Source: JBBECF01 sp040881945 (GTDB lineage: Bacteria; Pseudomonadota; Alphaproteobacteria; Dongiales; Dongiaceae). Taken from it: a stretch of 14,876 nucleotides of DNA. The DNA is taken from the NCBI GenBank assembly GCA_040881945.1, contig JBBECF010000171.1, positions 1-14,876 on the forward strand, written 5' to 3'. Below, in pieces: positions 1 to 9,000 of this stretch. The notes under the pieces are model-generated. The model searched no databases. It was given only the letters and a program-made list of their open reading frames with translations, and was not told where the DNA came from. A program made the translations under genes and the position numbers. Numbering within the stretch: the first letter of the stretch is position 1; every line of letters begins with the position of its first letter.

Positions 1-358
1 CGGAGCCGTGCACCGAGTTGGCCTCGATCGATTCGGCGAAGTCCTTGCGGATCGTTCCGGGCGCCGCGTTGGCCGGGTTGGTCGCGCCCATGATCTCGCG
101 GTTGCGCGCCACCGCCTTGTCGCCCTCGAGCACCTGCACAACCACCGGTCCGCCGGTCATGAAGGCGCACAGCCCGTCGAAGAACGGACGGGCGGCGTGG
201 ACCTCGTAGAAGCGCTCGGCCTGCTCGCGCGTCAGGCGGAGGCGCTTCTGCGCCACGACGCGCAGGCCCGCCTCCTCGAGGCGGGCGGTGATCTTGCCGG
301 TCAGGTTGCGCCGGGTCGCATCCGGCTTGATGATCGAGAGCGTGCGTTCGATGGCCAT
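1..358 (-). CDS. ndk: Nucleoside diphosphate kinase, 5' part (cut by window edge)
   Basis: Ndk moves the gamma-phosphate of ATP onto other (d)NDPs through a phosphohistidine in the cytoplasm. Reading the reverse complement from an ATG at 358 gives MAIERTLSIIKPDATRR, the classic Ndk N-terminus, and 119 complete codons remain before the window ends (family length about 140). The hallmark NxxHGS motif is reached at the very edge: NSVHGS ends at residue 119, so the catalytic histidine is His117, the expected position for bacterial Ndk. The start is supported by family alignment and by a promoter about 40 bp upstream. The gene lies 71 bp downstream of livM on the same strand but has its own promoter, so it is probably a housekeeping neighbour and not part of the amine cluster. 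Identification is firm; only the last ~20 residues lie outside the window. Confidence 0.96.
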   Translation of the reverse strand, partial: MAIERTLSIIKPDATRRNLTGKITARLEEAGLRVVAQKRLRLTREQAERFYEVHAARPFFDGLCAFMTGGPVVVQVLEGDKAVARNREIMGATNPANAAPGTIRKDFAESIEANSVHGS

Positions 359-394
359 CGTTCGGTCGGCTCGCCTGATGTTGGGGTCGGCGGC

Positions 395-423
395 CTTATA
401 GCCGCGCGGGCCGGGTGTCGCAA
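395..423 (-). promoter_or_regulatory. Predicted sigma70-type promoter of ndk
   Basis: On the minus strand TTGCGA (418-423) and TATAAG (395-400) are separated by exactly 17 bp. This is close to the housekeeping consensus and stands out in GC-rich sequence. Transcription would start near 388 and give a leader of about 30 nt before the ndk ATG. It begins only 7 bp past the livM stop, so ndk can be expressed independently of the liv genes. Prediction from sequence only. Confidence 0.6.
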
Positions 424-429
424 GCGACC

Positions 430-1386
430 TCAGGAAGCCGCGGGCGGCCGCCGCAGCGCCAGAAGCCGCGCCGGCAGGCTTTCGAGGCCGGTGGGCAGGA
501 AGCGGACGGTGACGATCAGGATCACGCCGTAGATCAGAGGACGGTACTGCCCGAACTCGCGGATGAATTCGTCGACGATCGTCAGCAGCGTGACGCCGAC
601 GATCGGGCCGAACGGGGTCCGGGTGCCGCCGACGATCACCCAGACGAGGACATAGAGCATGTTGTGGAGCGCGAACTGGCTCGGCCGCACCCCGCCCACG
701 TAATGCGCCAGTAGCGCCCCGGCGACGGCGACGAAGAAGCTGGCGGCGATGAAGGCCAGCGTCCGGTAGCGCCGGGTGTCGACGCCGACCGATTCGGCGA
801 GGACGTCGCGCCAATGGATGGCATGCAACGTCAGTCCGATGCGCGACCGTTCGATCCGGTGCATCACCCACAGGCAGAGGCCGACGACCGCGAGCGCCAG
901 GAAGTAGAAGCGCACCGGCTGACCGAGGCCGATCGTCCCGAATCCGGGCAGGTCGATCTCGGGCGGCGGGATCAGCGTCACGCCCTTGGGGCCGCCGAAG
1001 GGATCCTGGAAGCGGATCCATACCAGCCGGATGGCCTCGCTCGCGGCGAAGGAACCGATCAGGAAATAGAACCCCTTCATGCGGAAGAGGGGGAAACTCA
1101 GGGCATAGGCGAGCACCCCGGCGACGAGCGCGGCCGCCGGCATCGAGACCCAGAACGGCAGGCCCAGCCGCTTGGCGAGGAGCGCGCTCGCATAGGCGCC
1201 GACGCCCATCAATACGACGTGGGCGAGCGACCATTCGCCGGTGATCGTCATGAGGCGGTAGCTCGCGACGACGAGAATGTTGATCTCGAGGAAGATCAGG
1301 ATGTCGAGATGGTAGGGCCGGACCAGGAAGGGCAGCGCCGCGACGAGCGCCGCGAGCAGGGACCATCCGATCGACCGCCGCGCCAT
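430..1386 (-). CDS. livM: Branched-chain amino acid-type ABC transporter permease, LivM family
   Basis: An inner-membrane permease of the hydrophobic amino acid transport (HAAT/Liv) class, 318 aa, normal for LivM. The protein is almost entirely hydrophobic helices from residue 8 onward. It carries the family's cytoplasmic coupling segment (ESVGVDTRRYRTLAF, roughly residues 200-215), which contacts the LivG/LivF ATPases, followed by the typical helix and the VGGTRTPFGPIVG loop. It starts with ATG 4 bp downstream of the livH stop, with AAGG and GAGG motifs in that stretch, so the two are probably translationally coupled. It would pair with LivH as the two halves of the channel for the LivK-delivered substrate. 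The family transports amino acids, amides, urea and similar small molecules, and sequence alone does not fix the substrate. It is the last gene of the long minus-strand run. No intrinsic terminator is visible after it. Confidence 0.93.
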   Translation of the reverse strand: MARRSIGWSLLAALVAALPFLVRPYHLDILIFLEINILVVASYRLMTITGEWSLAHVVLMGVGAYASALLAKRLGLPFWVSMPAAALVAGVLAYALSFPLFRMKGFYFLIGSFAASEAIRLVWIRFQDPFGGPKGVTLIPPPEIDLPGFGTIGLGQPVRFYFLALAVVGLCLWVMHRIERSRIGLTLHAIHWRDVLAESVGVDTRRYRTLAFIAASFFVAVAGALLAHYVGGVRPSQFALHNMLYVLVWVIVGGTRTPFGPIVGVTLLTIVDEFIREFGQYRPLIYGVILIVTVRFLPTGLESLPARLLALRRPPAAS

Positions 1387-1390
1387 CGCC

Positions 1391-2269
1391 TCAGACCTTC
1401 TCGGCCGCGCCCATGAGCCCGGTGGGCTTCACCACCAGGACCAGCATCATGATGAGCAGGCCGAGGATGCTCGCGATCGTGCCGTCGAGATAGGTGGTCA
1501 CGAAGGTGTGGAAGAAGGTGTAGCCGACGGCAGCCAGCGCCGCCCCTTCGAGGCTGCCGATCCCGCCGACGACGATGACGATGAAGGTGGTGACGATGAC
1601 GGCGCCGCCCATATAGGGCTCGACCGGAATCAGCGGCGCCATCACCCCGCCGGCCCCGCCGGCGAGGCCGGCGCCGAGCGCCATGGCGAGCATGGCGAAC
1701 TTGTTGCGGCTGATGCCCTGGAGCGCCGCCGCGTCGGGGTCCTGGGCGCAAGCCCGGAGGGCCCAGCCCGTCCGGGTCCGGTGCAACAAGAGCCAGAGCG
1801 CCCCGAGCAGCGCGACCGCGACGACGATGACGATCAGGCGTTGGACCGGAATCGTCACCCCCTCGGTCCCGAACAGCGTGACGACGCCGCGGTAGGCCGG
1901 CGTCACGTGCTTGGCCCGGCCCATCCCGCCGCCGAGGTCGAGGGCCGCCACCTGAAGGATGAACAGCACCCCGACCGACATGATGAGGCCGCCCAGGGGA
2001 TTGGTCCGCATGGGACGGAACAGCAGGCGTTCCATGACCATGCCGAGGGCGCCCACGACGACGATCGCCGCCGGCACCGCCAATTCGAACGGCCAGCCCT
2101 GGAGACCGTAGAGGAACCACACGACGTAGGCGCCGACCATGTAGAGCTCGCCGTGGGCGAAGTTGACGATGCCCATGACCCCGAAGATGAGCACCAGCCC
2201 GACCGCGATGAGGGCGGTGAAGCTGCTGGCCACCAGCGCATTCATGCAAGTCTGGAGAACAAGCTCCAC
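1391..2269 (-). CDS. livH: Branched-chain amino acid-type ABC transporter permease, LivH family
   Basis: The second HAAT permease, 292 aa, the usual LivH length. The N-terminal segment ALIAVGLVLIFGVMGIVNFAHGELYMVGAY contains the NFAHGE motif that distinguishes LivH-type permeases. The coupling loop (QGISRNKFAMLAMALGAGLAG, about residues 190-210) and the VGGIGSLEGAALAA motif are also present. The start used here is GTG at 2269, giving MELVLQTCMNAL, which fits typical LivH N-termini. Upstream there is only a weak GGTGAAG ribosome site, and an internal ATG at 2245 is the alternative. The gene follows livK after an 86-bp spacer carrying a perfect palindrome and precedes livM by 4 bp. Inferred role: membrane channel half for the substrate captured by the adjacent LivK-like protein. 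Confidence 0.93.
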   Translation of the reverse strand: MELVLQTCMNALVASSFTALIAVGLVLIFGVMGIVNFAHGELYMVGAYVVWFLYGLQGWPFELAVPAAIVVVGALGMVMERLLFRPMRTNPLGGLIMSVGVLFILQVAALDLGGGMGRAKHVTPAYRGVVTLFGTEGVTIPVQRLIVIVVAVALLGALWLLLHRTRTGWALRACAQDPDAAALQGISRNKFAMLAMALGAGLAGGAGGVMAPLIPVEPYMGGAVIVTTFIVIVVGGIGSLEGAALAAVGYTFFHTFVTTYLDGTIASILGLLIMMLVLVVKPTGLMGAAEKV

Positions 2270-2293
2270 GATGCTTCACCCCGACGGCGGCAC

Positions 2294-2315
2294 GGCCGGA
2301 GCGATCGCTCCGGCC
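2294..2315. repeat. Perfect 22-bp palindrome between livK and livH
   Basis: GGCCGGAGCGA is followed immediately by its exact reverse complement. In the minus-strand transcript it can form a 9-bp stem closed by a GATC tetraloop. It lies in the 86-bp spacer between the livK stop and the livH start. No T-run follows on either strand, so it is not a canonical terminator. Hairpins at this position commonly lower permease expression relative to the binding protein or stabilise the upstream mRNA; that role is inferred. Confidence 0.6.
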
Positions 2316-2355
2316 TTGCCGCCCGCCACCATCCCGGCCGCGGCGGCGCGGGCGC

Positions 2356-3639
2356 TCAGGCCCGCTGCTCCGGCAATTGCCGGAGGTCGCGGAAGTGCTT
2401 GGTGATGACGTCCTTGTTCTTGTCGAGCCAGGCGAGGACGCTGCGGAACTCGACGATCTTCGGATAGCCGTCGCGGATCGCGACCACAGGCCAGTTCGCG
2501 ACCAGCGCGTTGTCGATGCCGAGCAGCTCCTTGCCCCACCACTTGCCCGGGCCGAAGACATGGGGCGCCGTCGCGGTGGACTTCATGGCCTTCAGCACGT
2601 CGAGCGATTCGACGCTGCCGGCCTTTTCCGCCGCCGCCTTCCAAGTCAGCAGGACCGCCGGGTATTCCCACGACACCGCCGACCAGGCGTCGGGGTAGCG
2701 CTCGTTGTAGGTCCTGAAAAAGCCGTTCGGATCCGGGAAATCGATCATCGGGTCGTTCATGGCCGCATCGTCGAAGTTCGGGAACTGATAGATGAAGCCT
2801 TCCATGAACTCCTTGCTCGTCTTCTCCACGACCTGCTTCCAGTAGTCGAGGGTGCAGGAGATCATCTGCCCCTTGTAGCCCTGCAGGAAGGCCTGCTCGG
2901 TGATCTGCGAGACCGCCCCGGCGCCGCAGGTGTCGAGGCACAATATGTCGGGCTTGCTCGCGAGCAGCGCGGTTGTGAGCGCGGTGAAATTGGCGCTCGC
3001 CTCGTCGGGATAGGCCTTCTCGTCCACGATCTCGATGCCCGCGACCTCGAAGGCGGCGCGGTAGGTGGCGAGCGACGGCAGACCCAAGGAGTCGTCGGGA
3101 TAGATGATCGCCGCGGTCTTGAGCTCCGGCCGGTGCTCGGCCAGCCACTCGACGCCGGTCACGTTGTAGAACGGGTGGACCTCGGCCGGCGCGATGAGAT
3201 AGGGCGTCGCCGCCGACATGTCGCTCGGCAGCAGGGTCGACGCCATGATCTTCTGCTCGTTGAAGAACTCCTGCACGCCCGAGTAGTTGCCGCCGAGCAT
3301 CAGCACGAACTTGACGCCGTCCTCGAGGACCAGCTTCTTGCCCCCCTGGAGCGCCTTGTCGGTCGCCGCCTCGTCGTCATAGGCGGCGAGCTCGATCTTG
3401 TAGTTGTCGCCCCCGATCTTGACCCCGCCGGCGGCGTTGATCTGTTCGGCCAGGATCTCGCAGCCATAGAGCCCGGGCAGGCCCCAATCGACATAGTCGC
3501 CGCTCATCGGCGCCAGGAACCCGATCTTGACCACTTTCTCCGCGGCGAAGCCGGGGCGCGCGAACCCCGTCCCCGCCAGCGCCAGCCCGGCCGCCGTGGT
3601 GCCGAGAAACTCGCGCCGCTTCATGCCCCTGCCTGTCAT
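2356..3639 (-). CDS. livK: Periplasmic substrate-binding protein of a HAAT/Liv-type ABC transporter, Tat signal
   Basis: A periplasmic receptor (Peripla_BP_6/LivK class), 427 aa including the leader. The N-terminus MTGRGMKRREFLGTTAAGLALAG is a twin-arginine signal (KRREFL) with probable cleavage near FARPGFA-AEK. The mature protein opens with the family start KIGFLAPMSGDY, followed by the NAAGGV segment and a two-lobed Rossmann-like fold. ATG 3639 is preferred over the ATG five codons later because GAAGGAGGG sits 8 nt upstream of it. The gene heads livKHM and lies 267 bp downstream of the gcvT-like gene on the same strand. The cognate ATPases LivG/LivF are encoded about 8 kb away across the divergent promoter. 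The sequence is rich in Trp and Tyr, compatible with but not proof of binding a cationic amine. Close relatives bind amino acids, amides or urea; substrate not determinable here. Confidence 0.92.
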   Translation of the reverse strand: MTGRGMKRREFLGTTAAGLALAGTGFARPGFAAEKVVKIGFLAPMSGDYVDWGLPGLYGCEILAEQINAAGGVKIGGDNYKIELAAYDDEAATDKALQGGKKLVLEDGVKFVLMLGGNYSGVQEFFNEQKIMASTLLPSDMSAATPYLIAPAEVHPFYNVTGVEWLAEHRPELKTAAIIYPDDSLGLPSLATYRAAFEVAGIEIVDEKAYPDEASANFTALTTALLASKPDILCLDTCGAGAVSQITEQAFLQGYKGQMISCTLDYWKQVVEKTSKEFMEGFIYQFPNFDDAAMNDPMIDFPDPNGFFRTYNERYPDAWSAVSWEYPAVLLTWKAAAEKAGSVESLDVLKAMKSTATAPHVFGPGKWWGKELLGIDNALVANWPVVAIRDGYPKIVEFRSVLAWLDKNKDVITKHFRDLRQLPEQRA

Positions 3640-3906
3640 CGTGACTCCCTCCTTCTCCCGTTAGGGTCGCCGGACGCGACCTTGAAGTTCCGCCGATCCA
3701 TCTTGTCCGGGATTCTCGATTGGCCCGGATTGGGCATGCTCTGTTTCCCGCCGATCATGCCGGCAATTTCGCCCCGGGTCCATAAGCTTAATCAAACCAA
3801 TTGCATACCACTCATGCACGAGCCCGCGTCCTCTCCGGATCGAAGAACGGAATGCGCCCCACCGTGACCCTTGCCGGAGACCGTCTTGCCCTTTGCTCCG
3901 CCGCCG
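3640..3906. other. 267-bp spacer upstream of livK; possible promoter region
   Basis: No convincing gene is present. The part nearest livK holds a strong ribosome site (3645-3655) and, just above it, a 6-bp stem hairpin GGTCGC/GCGACC (3665-3681). A second inverted repeat TCCGGG/CCCGGA spans 3706-3729. An unusually AT-rich block at about 3780-3815 (containing AAGCTTAAT and CCAATTGCATACC) is a candidate promoter/operator for livKHM, but no -35/-10 pair with good spacing could be picked. It is therefore unclear whether livKHM is only read through from the upstream amine genes. Confidence 0.35.
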
Positions 3907-5019
3907 TCAACCGATCGCCGTCCGCTTGGTTTTCTTCGGATCGTCGAAGGGTATGGTGTGAGCGATGGCGGAACACCCCAGGTTCTTGCCGCGCACGTCC
4001 AGCTTGGCGCCCTGCACACAGTACCGCGGCTCGAGCCGCGCCAAGGCCATCGATTTCTTGGTGAGCGTCGAGCGCATGCCGCAGGTGATAACGCCCACCT
4101 GGCGACCATCGGCAAACAGGGCATCGCCCGCCTCGGTTGCCCGGTCGGCGTCGGCAAGCACGCCGAAAATCCGGAACCGTTCCTTGCCCTTCAACGCATA
4201 GTGCTTCTCGGCGCCGCGGAAGTTTGTCTTGCCCGGGCTGACCGTGAACCCCAGGCCCATTTCCCAGATCGAATCGGCGCCTTCGGCGATGTTATCGTAA
4301 GGATAGAATAGCAGGTACGATTCGACCCGCAAGAAGTCGAGCACGGTGAAGCAACAGGGCACGATCCCCATCTTCTTCCCCTTCTCCACTATCTCGTCCC
4401 ATACGTGGACGACATCCTGGCCGCGCACGAAGATTTCATAGCCGCGCTCCCCGGAATATCCTGTCCGCGAGATCATGACCGGCCGTCCGAACAGCGTCGT
4501 CGGCATGTGATGGAAATACGGCAGGGTGCGGATGCCCGGCACATGATCGGCCAGAAAATCCACCGCCTTCGGCCCCTGCAGCGATAGGTCGTGCAGATTG
4601 TCGTCGAACAGAATCGCCACGTTCTTGTTGACGGCGGAGCGCGCCAATTCCTCGTGCCCCGTGCCGGCGCCGTGAACCATCAACCAATTGTTGGGGCCGA
4701 GCCGGAACATGAGGCAGTCGTCCGTGAACAGCCCACTGTCGTTCAGGATCGAGGCATAGGCCGATTTGCCCGGATAGATCTTGGTCAGCTCGCGGGTGCA
4801 GACGTGATTTAGAACATCGGTGGAATCCGGTCCGACCACATGGACCTTCTTCAGGCCGGAGACATCGAAAAGCCCCGCGTTCGTGCGCACCGCGACGTGC
4901 TGCTCGCTCATGTCCCCGCTATAGGTCCAGGCCGTGCCCATGCCGTTCCAATCCTCGAGATTGGAGCCCAGCGCGCGGTGCCGGTCGGCCAGAGCAGTCT
5001 TACGCCATGATTTCGTCAT
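3907..5019 (-). CDS. GcvT-family aminomethyltransferase-like, tetrahydrofolate-linked C1 transfer protein
   Basis: 370 aa, matching GcvT (about 364 aa) and related demethylases. Family features in order: AGLFDVS at 48-54; a GLFTDD segment with paired Asp at 100-101, the position of the catalytic/folate-contacting Asp of GcvT; RTGYSGERGYE at 185-195; DFLRVESYLLFYPYD in the middle; and a C-terminal barrel ending in IPFDDPKKTKR, as in T-proteins and dimethylglycine/sarcosine dehydrogenases. ATG 5019 has GGAGG 7 nt upstream. No GcvH or GcvP lies nearby, so it is unlikely to serve the glycine cleavage system. Following a TMADH-like enzyme and its ETF, the likeliest role is transferring the released methyl carbon to tetrahydrofolate as methylene-THF. 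A DMSP-demethylase-like (DmdA) or other N-/O-demethylase role is possible. Family firm, substrate inferred. Confidence 0.85.
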   Translation of the reverse strand: MTKSWRKTALADRHRALGSNLEDWNGMGTAWTYSGDMSEQHVAVRTNAGLFDVSGLKKVHVVGPDSTDVLNHVCTRELTKIYPGKSAYASILNDSGLFTDDCLMFRLGPNNWLMVHGAGTGHEELARSAVNKNVAILFDDNLHDLSLQGPKAVDFLADHVPGIRTLPYFHHMPTTLFGRPVMISRTGYSGERGYEIFVRGQDVVHVWDEIVEKGKKMGIVPCCFTVLDFLRVESYLLFYPYDNIAEGADSIWEMGLGFTVSPGKTNFRGAEKHYALKGKERFRIFGVLADADRATEAGDALFADGRQVGVITCGMRSTLTKKSMALARLEPRYCVQGAKLDVRGKNLGCSAIAHTIPFDDPKKTKRTAIG

Positions 5020-5094
5020 TGAACGGCCTCCATCAAGCTGTCGATATTTCGAACCTCGGGTCGTCGAGCCTCATCACCGGCTGCCGCCCCTGCC

Positions 5095-6060
5095 TCAGTT
5101 GAATTGCCGCTCCAGGGCGTCGGCAAATTCGAACAGGTCGACACAGGCGCCATAGGTCGCCACGCCGAAGATCGGCGCCTCGGGATCGGTATTGATGGCG
5201 ATGACCGTGTCGACGTGCTTCATGCCGAAGAGATGCTGCACGGCGCCGGAGATGCCGAGCGCGACGTAGAGCTTGCAGCCGGTCGCCACCTTGCCCGATT
5301 GGCCGACCTGATGCGCCTTGGCCAGCCAACCCGAATCGGCCACCGGCCGCGAGCAGCCCAGCGTGGCGCCCAACTTCTCGGCCAGGGCGGCGAAGCGGGC
5401 GACGTTGTTCTGGTCCTGGATGCCGCGGCCGATGGACAGGATGAACTCGGCCTTGGCGATGTCCACGTCGGACGGCGGCGCCTCGTCGTAGCCGGCGTGG
5501 CTGGCCATGCCGGGCAAGGCCGTCAGGTCCACCGGGAAGGGCGTCACCGTCGCCGACCCGGCCGCCGACGGGCGCTTGAAGGTGGCGCCGCGCAGGGTCA
5601 GGACGACGACGCCCCGTCCCGGGAAGCCGAGCTCCAGGTTGACCTTGCCGCCATAGGCGCTGCGCGTGGCCACCAGCTCGTCGCCGGCCATGTCGATGCC
5701 GAACACATCGCTGGCGAAGCCGCTGCCGAGCCGCGCCGCCACGGCCGGGGCGAAGGCCATGCCGTTGGCCGTGTGGCCGAGAAAGATCGCCCGCGGCTGG
5801 CGAGCGACGGCGACCCGGCAGGTCACCTCCTCGTAGACGCTGGCGTCGAAATGGTCGGATTCCGCCGCCACCGTGAGGATCTCGTCGACACCCGCCAGAT
5901 CGGCCTTGGCCGCCAGGGGCGCCGGGTCGCTGCCGATCGCCACGACCGTGAGCGGACCGCCCAGCCGATCCTTCAGCGCGACGGCGGCGCCGATCATCTC
6001 GCCGGTGATGTCGCGCAGTTCGCCCTGCAGGTGCTCGGCGACGATGAGGATGCCTGACAC
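5095..6060 (-). CDS. etfA: Electron transfer flavoprotein alpha subunit
   Basis: 321 aa, standard EtfA length. The N-terminal domain begins SGILIVAEH; the C-terminal FAD domain carries the diagnostic run GCSRPVADSGW, AHQVGQSGK, LYVALGISGAVQH and AINTDPEAPIF, ending in DLFEFADALERQF. The conserved Arg of SRPV, which contacts the flavin, is present. The start is GTG at 6060, 3 bp after the stop of the fused dgcB-etfB gene, with an AGGGGG ribosome site inside that gene, so tight translational coupling is expected. EtfA binds the FAD that shuttles electrons one at a time from a dehydrogenase. There is no separate etfB; its partner is evidently the EtfB domain at the end of the preceding gene. Location would be cytoplasmic, docked to a membrane-anchored partner (inference). 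Confidence 0.95.
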   Translation of the reverse strand: MSGILIVAEHLQGELRDITGEMIGAAVALKDRLGGPLTVVAIGSDPAPLAAKADLAGVDEILTVAAESDHFDASVYEEVTCRVAVARQPRAIFLGHTANGMAFAPAVAARLGSGFASDVFGIDMAGDELVATRSAYGGKVNLELGFPGRGVVVLTLRGATFKRPSAAGSATVTPFPVDLTALPGMASHAGYDEAPPSDVDIAKAEFILSIGRGIQDQNNVARFAALAEKLGATLGCSRPVADSGWLAKAHQVGQSGKVATGCKLYVALGISGAVQHLFGMKHVDTVIAINTDPEAPIFGVATYGACVDLFEFADALERQFN

Positions 6061-6063
6061 GCG

Positions 6064-9000
6064 TTAGGCCCCCCTCTTCTCACGGATGATCTTGGCGATC
6101 GCGGCGGCGACCTCGGCGCCGCTGCCCTGGATCATCTGCGCGCGGCCCTTCGGCGGCGCGAGGGCGCGGCGCACGACGTAGCCGGCGCATTCGCGGCCGA
6201 CCGCGGCGCCGTCGAGCACGACGATCGGCTTCGCCTTGGCCTGCTTGACCATGCGCATGGTGGCGTAGCGCGGCTTGTTGATGCCGGTCTGGATGGTCAC
6301 GACCGCCGGACTGGCCAGCCCGAAGCGATGCCGCACGCCGCCCTCCAGCTCGCGCGTCACCGCCAGCGTCGCGGCGCCGTCCCACTCCAGTTTGACGGCC
6401 ACCGCCGCATGCGGCAGGCCGAGAATGCGCGCCAGCGCCGTGCCGGTGGCGCCGTGCGCCGAATCGCTCGACTGGACGCCGGCGAAGATCAGATCCGGCT
6501 GCTCCTGGCGGGCGACGCCGGCCAGGGCCCGCGCCACGGTCACCGGATCGGCGCCAACCAGGCAGTCGTGCCACACCCGGACGGCGCGGTGGGCCCCCTT
6601 GGCCAGGACCTTGCGCAGCGACTCCTCGGCCTGCTCGGGGCCGATGGTGACGGCCACGACCTCGCCGGCCCCGATGCGCTCGACCGTCAGCAGCGCCTCT
6701 TCCAGGGCGGCGTCGTCCCATTCGTTGAGGACATAGCCGAGATCGCCCGGCTGCACGTCGCGGCCGTCCTCGGTGAAGGCGTACTCGTCGCCCAGCACCG
6801 CCGCATGCTTGACCGCGACCAGGATGCGCGGCCCCGCCTTGGCGGGCACCTCGTAGGCCGGCAGATCGGCCGCCGTCACCGGCGCTGGCGTCCAGGCCGG
6901 CGCCGGCGCCGGTGCGCGCGCCGCCACTGTCGCCACGGCCGGCGCCGGCGCGACCTGCGCCACCGGTACGTCGACCGTCGAGGGCGCCGCAACCGACGGC
7001 GGCGCCACGGCCGCCAAGGGCGGCAGGTCCTTCAGGTCGAGGCTCTTCAGCTCGATCGCCTCGGCGACCAGCTCGGCGATGTCGCCGACGACGAAATCCT
7101 TCTCGTGGCCGCTGGTCTTGCGGGCGTCCTCGAACATCGTCAGATCCTTCGGGCAACAGGTGACGAAGACGTCGATGGCGAGCGCCGCCGCCTCGTGCAT
7201 GCGGTTCTCGGAGGGTTTCTCGACGCCCGGCCGGTCGGGCATCCAGATGCGCCCGCCGCCGGCGCCGCAGCAGAACGAGTTGCCGCGGTTGCGCGGCATC
7301 TCGACGACCTCGCAACCGATGGCTTCGAGCACCGCGCGGGGCGCTTCGTAGCCGCCATTGAGCCGGCCGAGGTGGCAGGGGTCGTGCAGCGTCACCCGCC
7401 GGTCCAGCGGCTTGACCACCTTGAGGCGGCCGGCCTGCAACAGCTCGGCCAGCACGCTGCTGTAGTGCCGGATCGGCTTGGTCTCGCCGTACTCCGGGTA
7501 CTCGTTCTTGATGGTGTTGTAGCTGTGCGGGTCGGTGGTGACGATCGACGCGAAGGCGGCGGCGCGCATCTGGCCGAGGTTGTGCTCGACCAGGCTTTCG
7601 AACAGGCCCTCCTCGCCGACCCGCCGGATGTCGTTGCCGGCGGTCCGCTCGCCGTCGTAGAGCAGGCCGAAATCGACGCCGGCCGCGCGCAGCAGACGGG
7701 CGACGGTCTGGCTTACCTTCTGATTGCGCGGGTCGAAGGAGGCATAGTCGCCGACGAACCACAGCAGATCGGCGGCTTCGCGGCGCAGGTCCTTGACGCG
7801 AAATTCCAGGGCCCGGGCCCAGCTTCCGCGCTTGCGGGCGTTCTCGCCGAAGCTGTTACCGGTGTCGGCCACCGTGCCGAGGGTCGCCTGCAACAGCGGA
7901 TCGAGATCGCCCTGCTCGACCAGGTGGCGCCGCATCTGCACGATGATCGCCGGGTGCTCGATGCCGACCGGGCAGATCTCCTGGCAGGCGCCGCAGCTCC
8001 GGCAGGCCCAAAGGGTCTCCGGGGCGATGACGTCGCCGATCAGCCGCTCGCCCGCCCCCGGCCGTCCCTGGAACCGGTCGTTGTGCAGCCGCAGATCGAG
8101 AATCAGGTCGCGCGGGCTGAGCGGATAGCCCACGCTTTGCGCCGGACAGGCCTCGTCGCAGCGCCCGCACTTGGTGCAGGCGTCGAAGTTGACCATGTCC
8201 TTCCAGGAAAATTCGGCGACCGACGAGATGCCGGCCGCTTCGCGCCCATCGGGCACCTTGGGAAGGCGCCGCAGGGCCAGCGGATCGCGCGCCGCCAGGG
8301 ACCCGAGCACGGCGATCATGTGCTTTGCCTTGTACAGCGGGATGGCGGCGACGAAGGCCAGGGCGGCGAGGCCGTGGAACCACCAGTTGGCGGCCCGCAG
8401 CGCCGCCGCCCCGGCCTGATCCAGGCCGAAGACGGCGAGCAGGCGGGCCACCGCCAGGCCGACCGGCGACCAGGCGGCCCAGGCCGGCCGGTCGACCAAC
8501 AATCCCACGCCTTCCTGGAGGAACCCGGTGACGGCGATGAGCAGCAGGGCGGCCATGAACAGCCAGTCTTCGACCCGCCAGGCCCGCGCCGCCGGGCGCA
8601 GCGCCGTTTCGCCACGATAGGCCCTGAGGTAATCGAGCTTGGCCAGGCCGAAGGCCGCGCGGCGGACCATCATCAGGACGACGCCGGCGATCAGCCCAAG
8701 CCCGGCAAGATCGAGAATCAGGCTGAACCACAGGTAGAAGCCGCCCTTCCAGAAGCTGACCCCGAACAGCGGCGCGACGATGTCGTAGTCCAGGGTGATG
8801 GTGGCGGTGCCGATGGCCAGCAGCACGAAGCCGAAGAAGATGCCGGCGTGGGCGTGGCCGGCAAGGCTGTCACGCCGCCGCAGCATGCGATGGGACAGGA
8901 CATCGACGAGCATCCGTCGGAGGCCGGCGCCGATGGCAATGGCGATCGCCGGCGGCGCGGCGCGGCGATACTTGGCGACGTGGCGCCCCAGCCCCCACAG

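Noticed and set aside
416..427. GTCGC-AA-GCGAC inverted repeat after livM as a terminator
   Set aside because: Five-base stem with a two-base loop and no T-run; it overlaps the ndk -35 box.
3706..3729. GGGATTCT-containing stretch upstream of livK as a third copy of the operator motif
   Set aside because: Only a short core matches and the second half-site is absent; chance level.
3792..4157. Small minus-strand frame overlapping the start of the livK upstream spacer
   Set aside because: Mostly overlaps the gcvT-like gene in another frame, Arg/Ser/Pro-rich, no motif and no convincing ribosome site.
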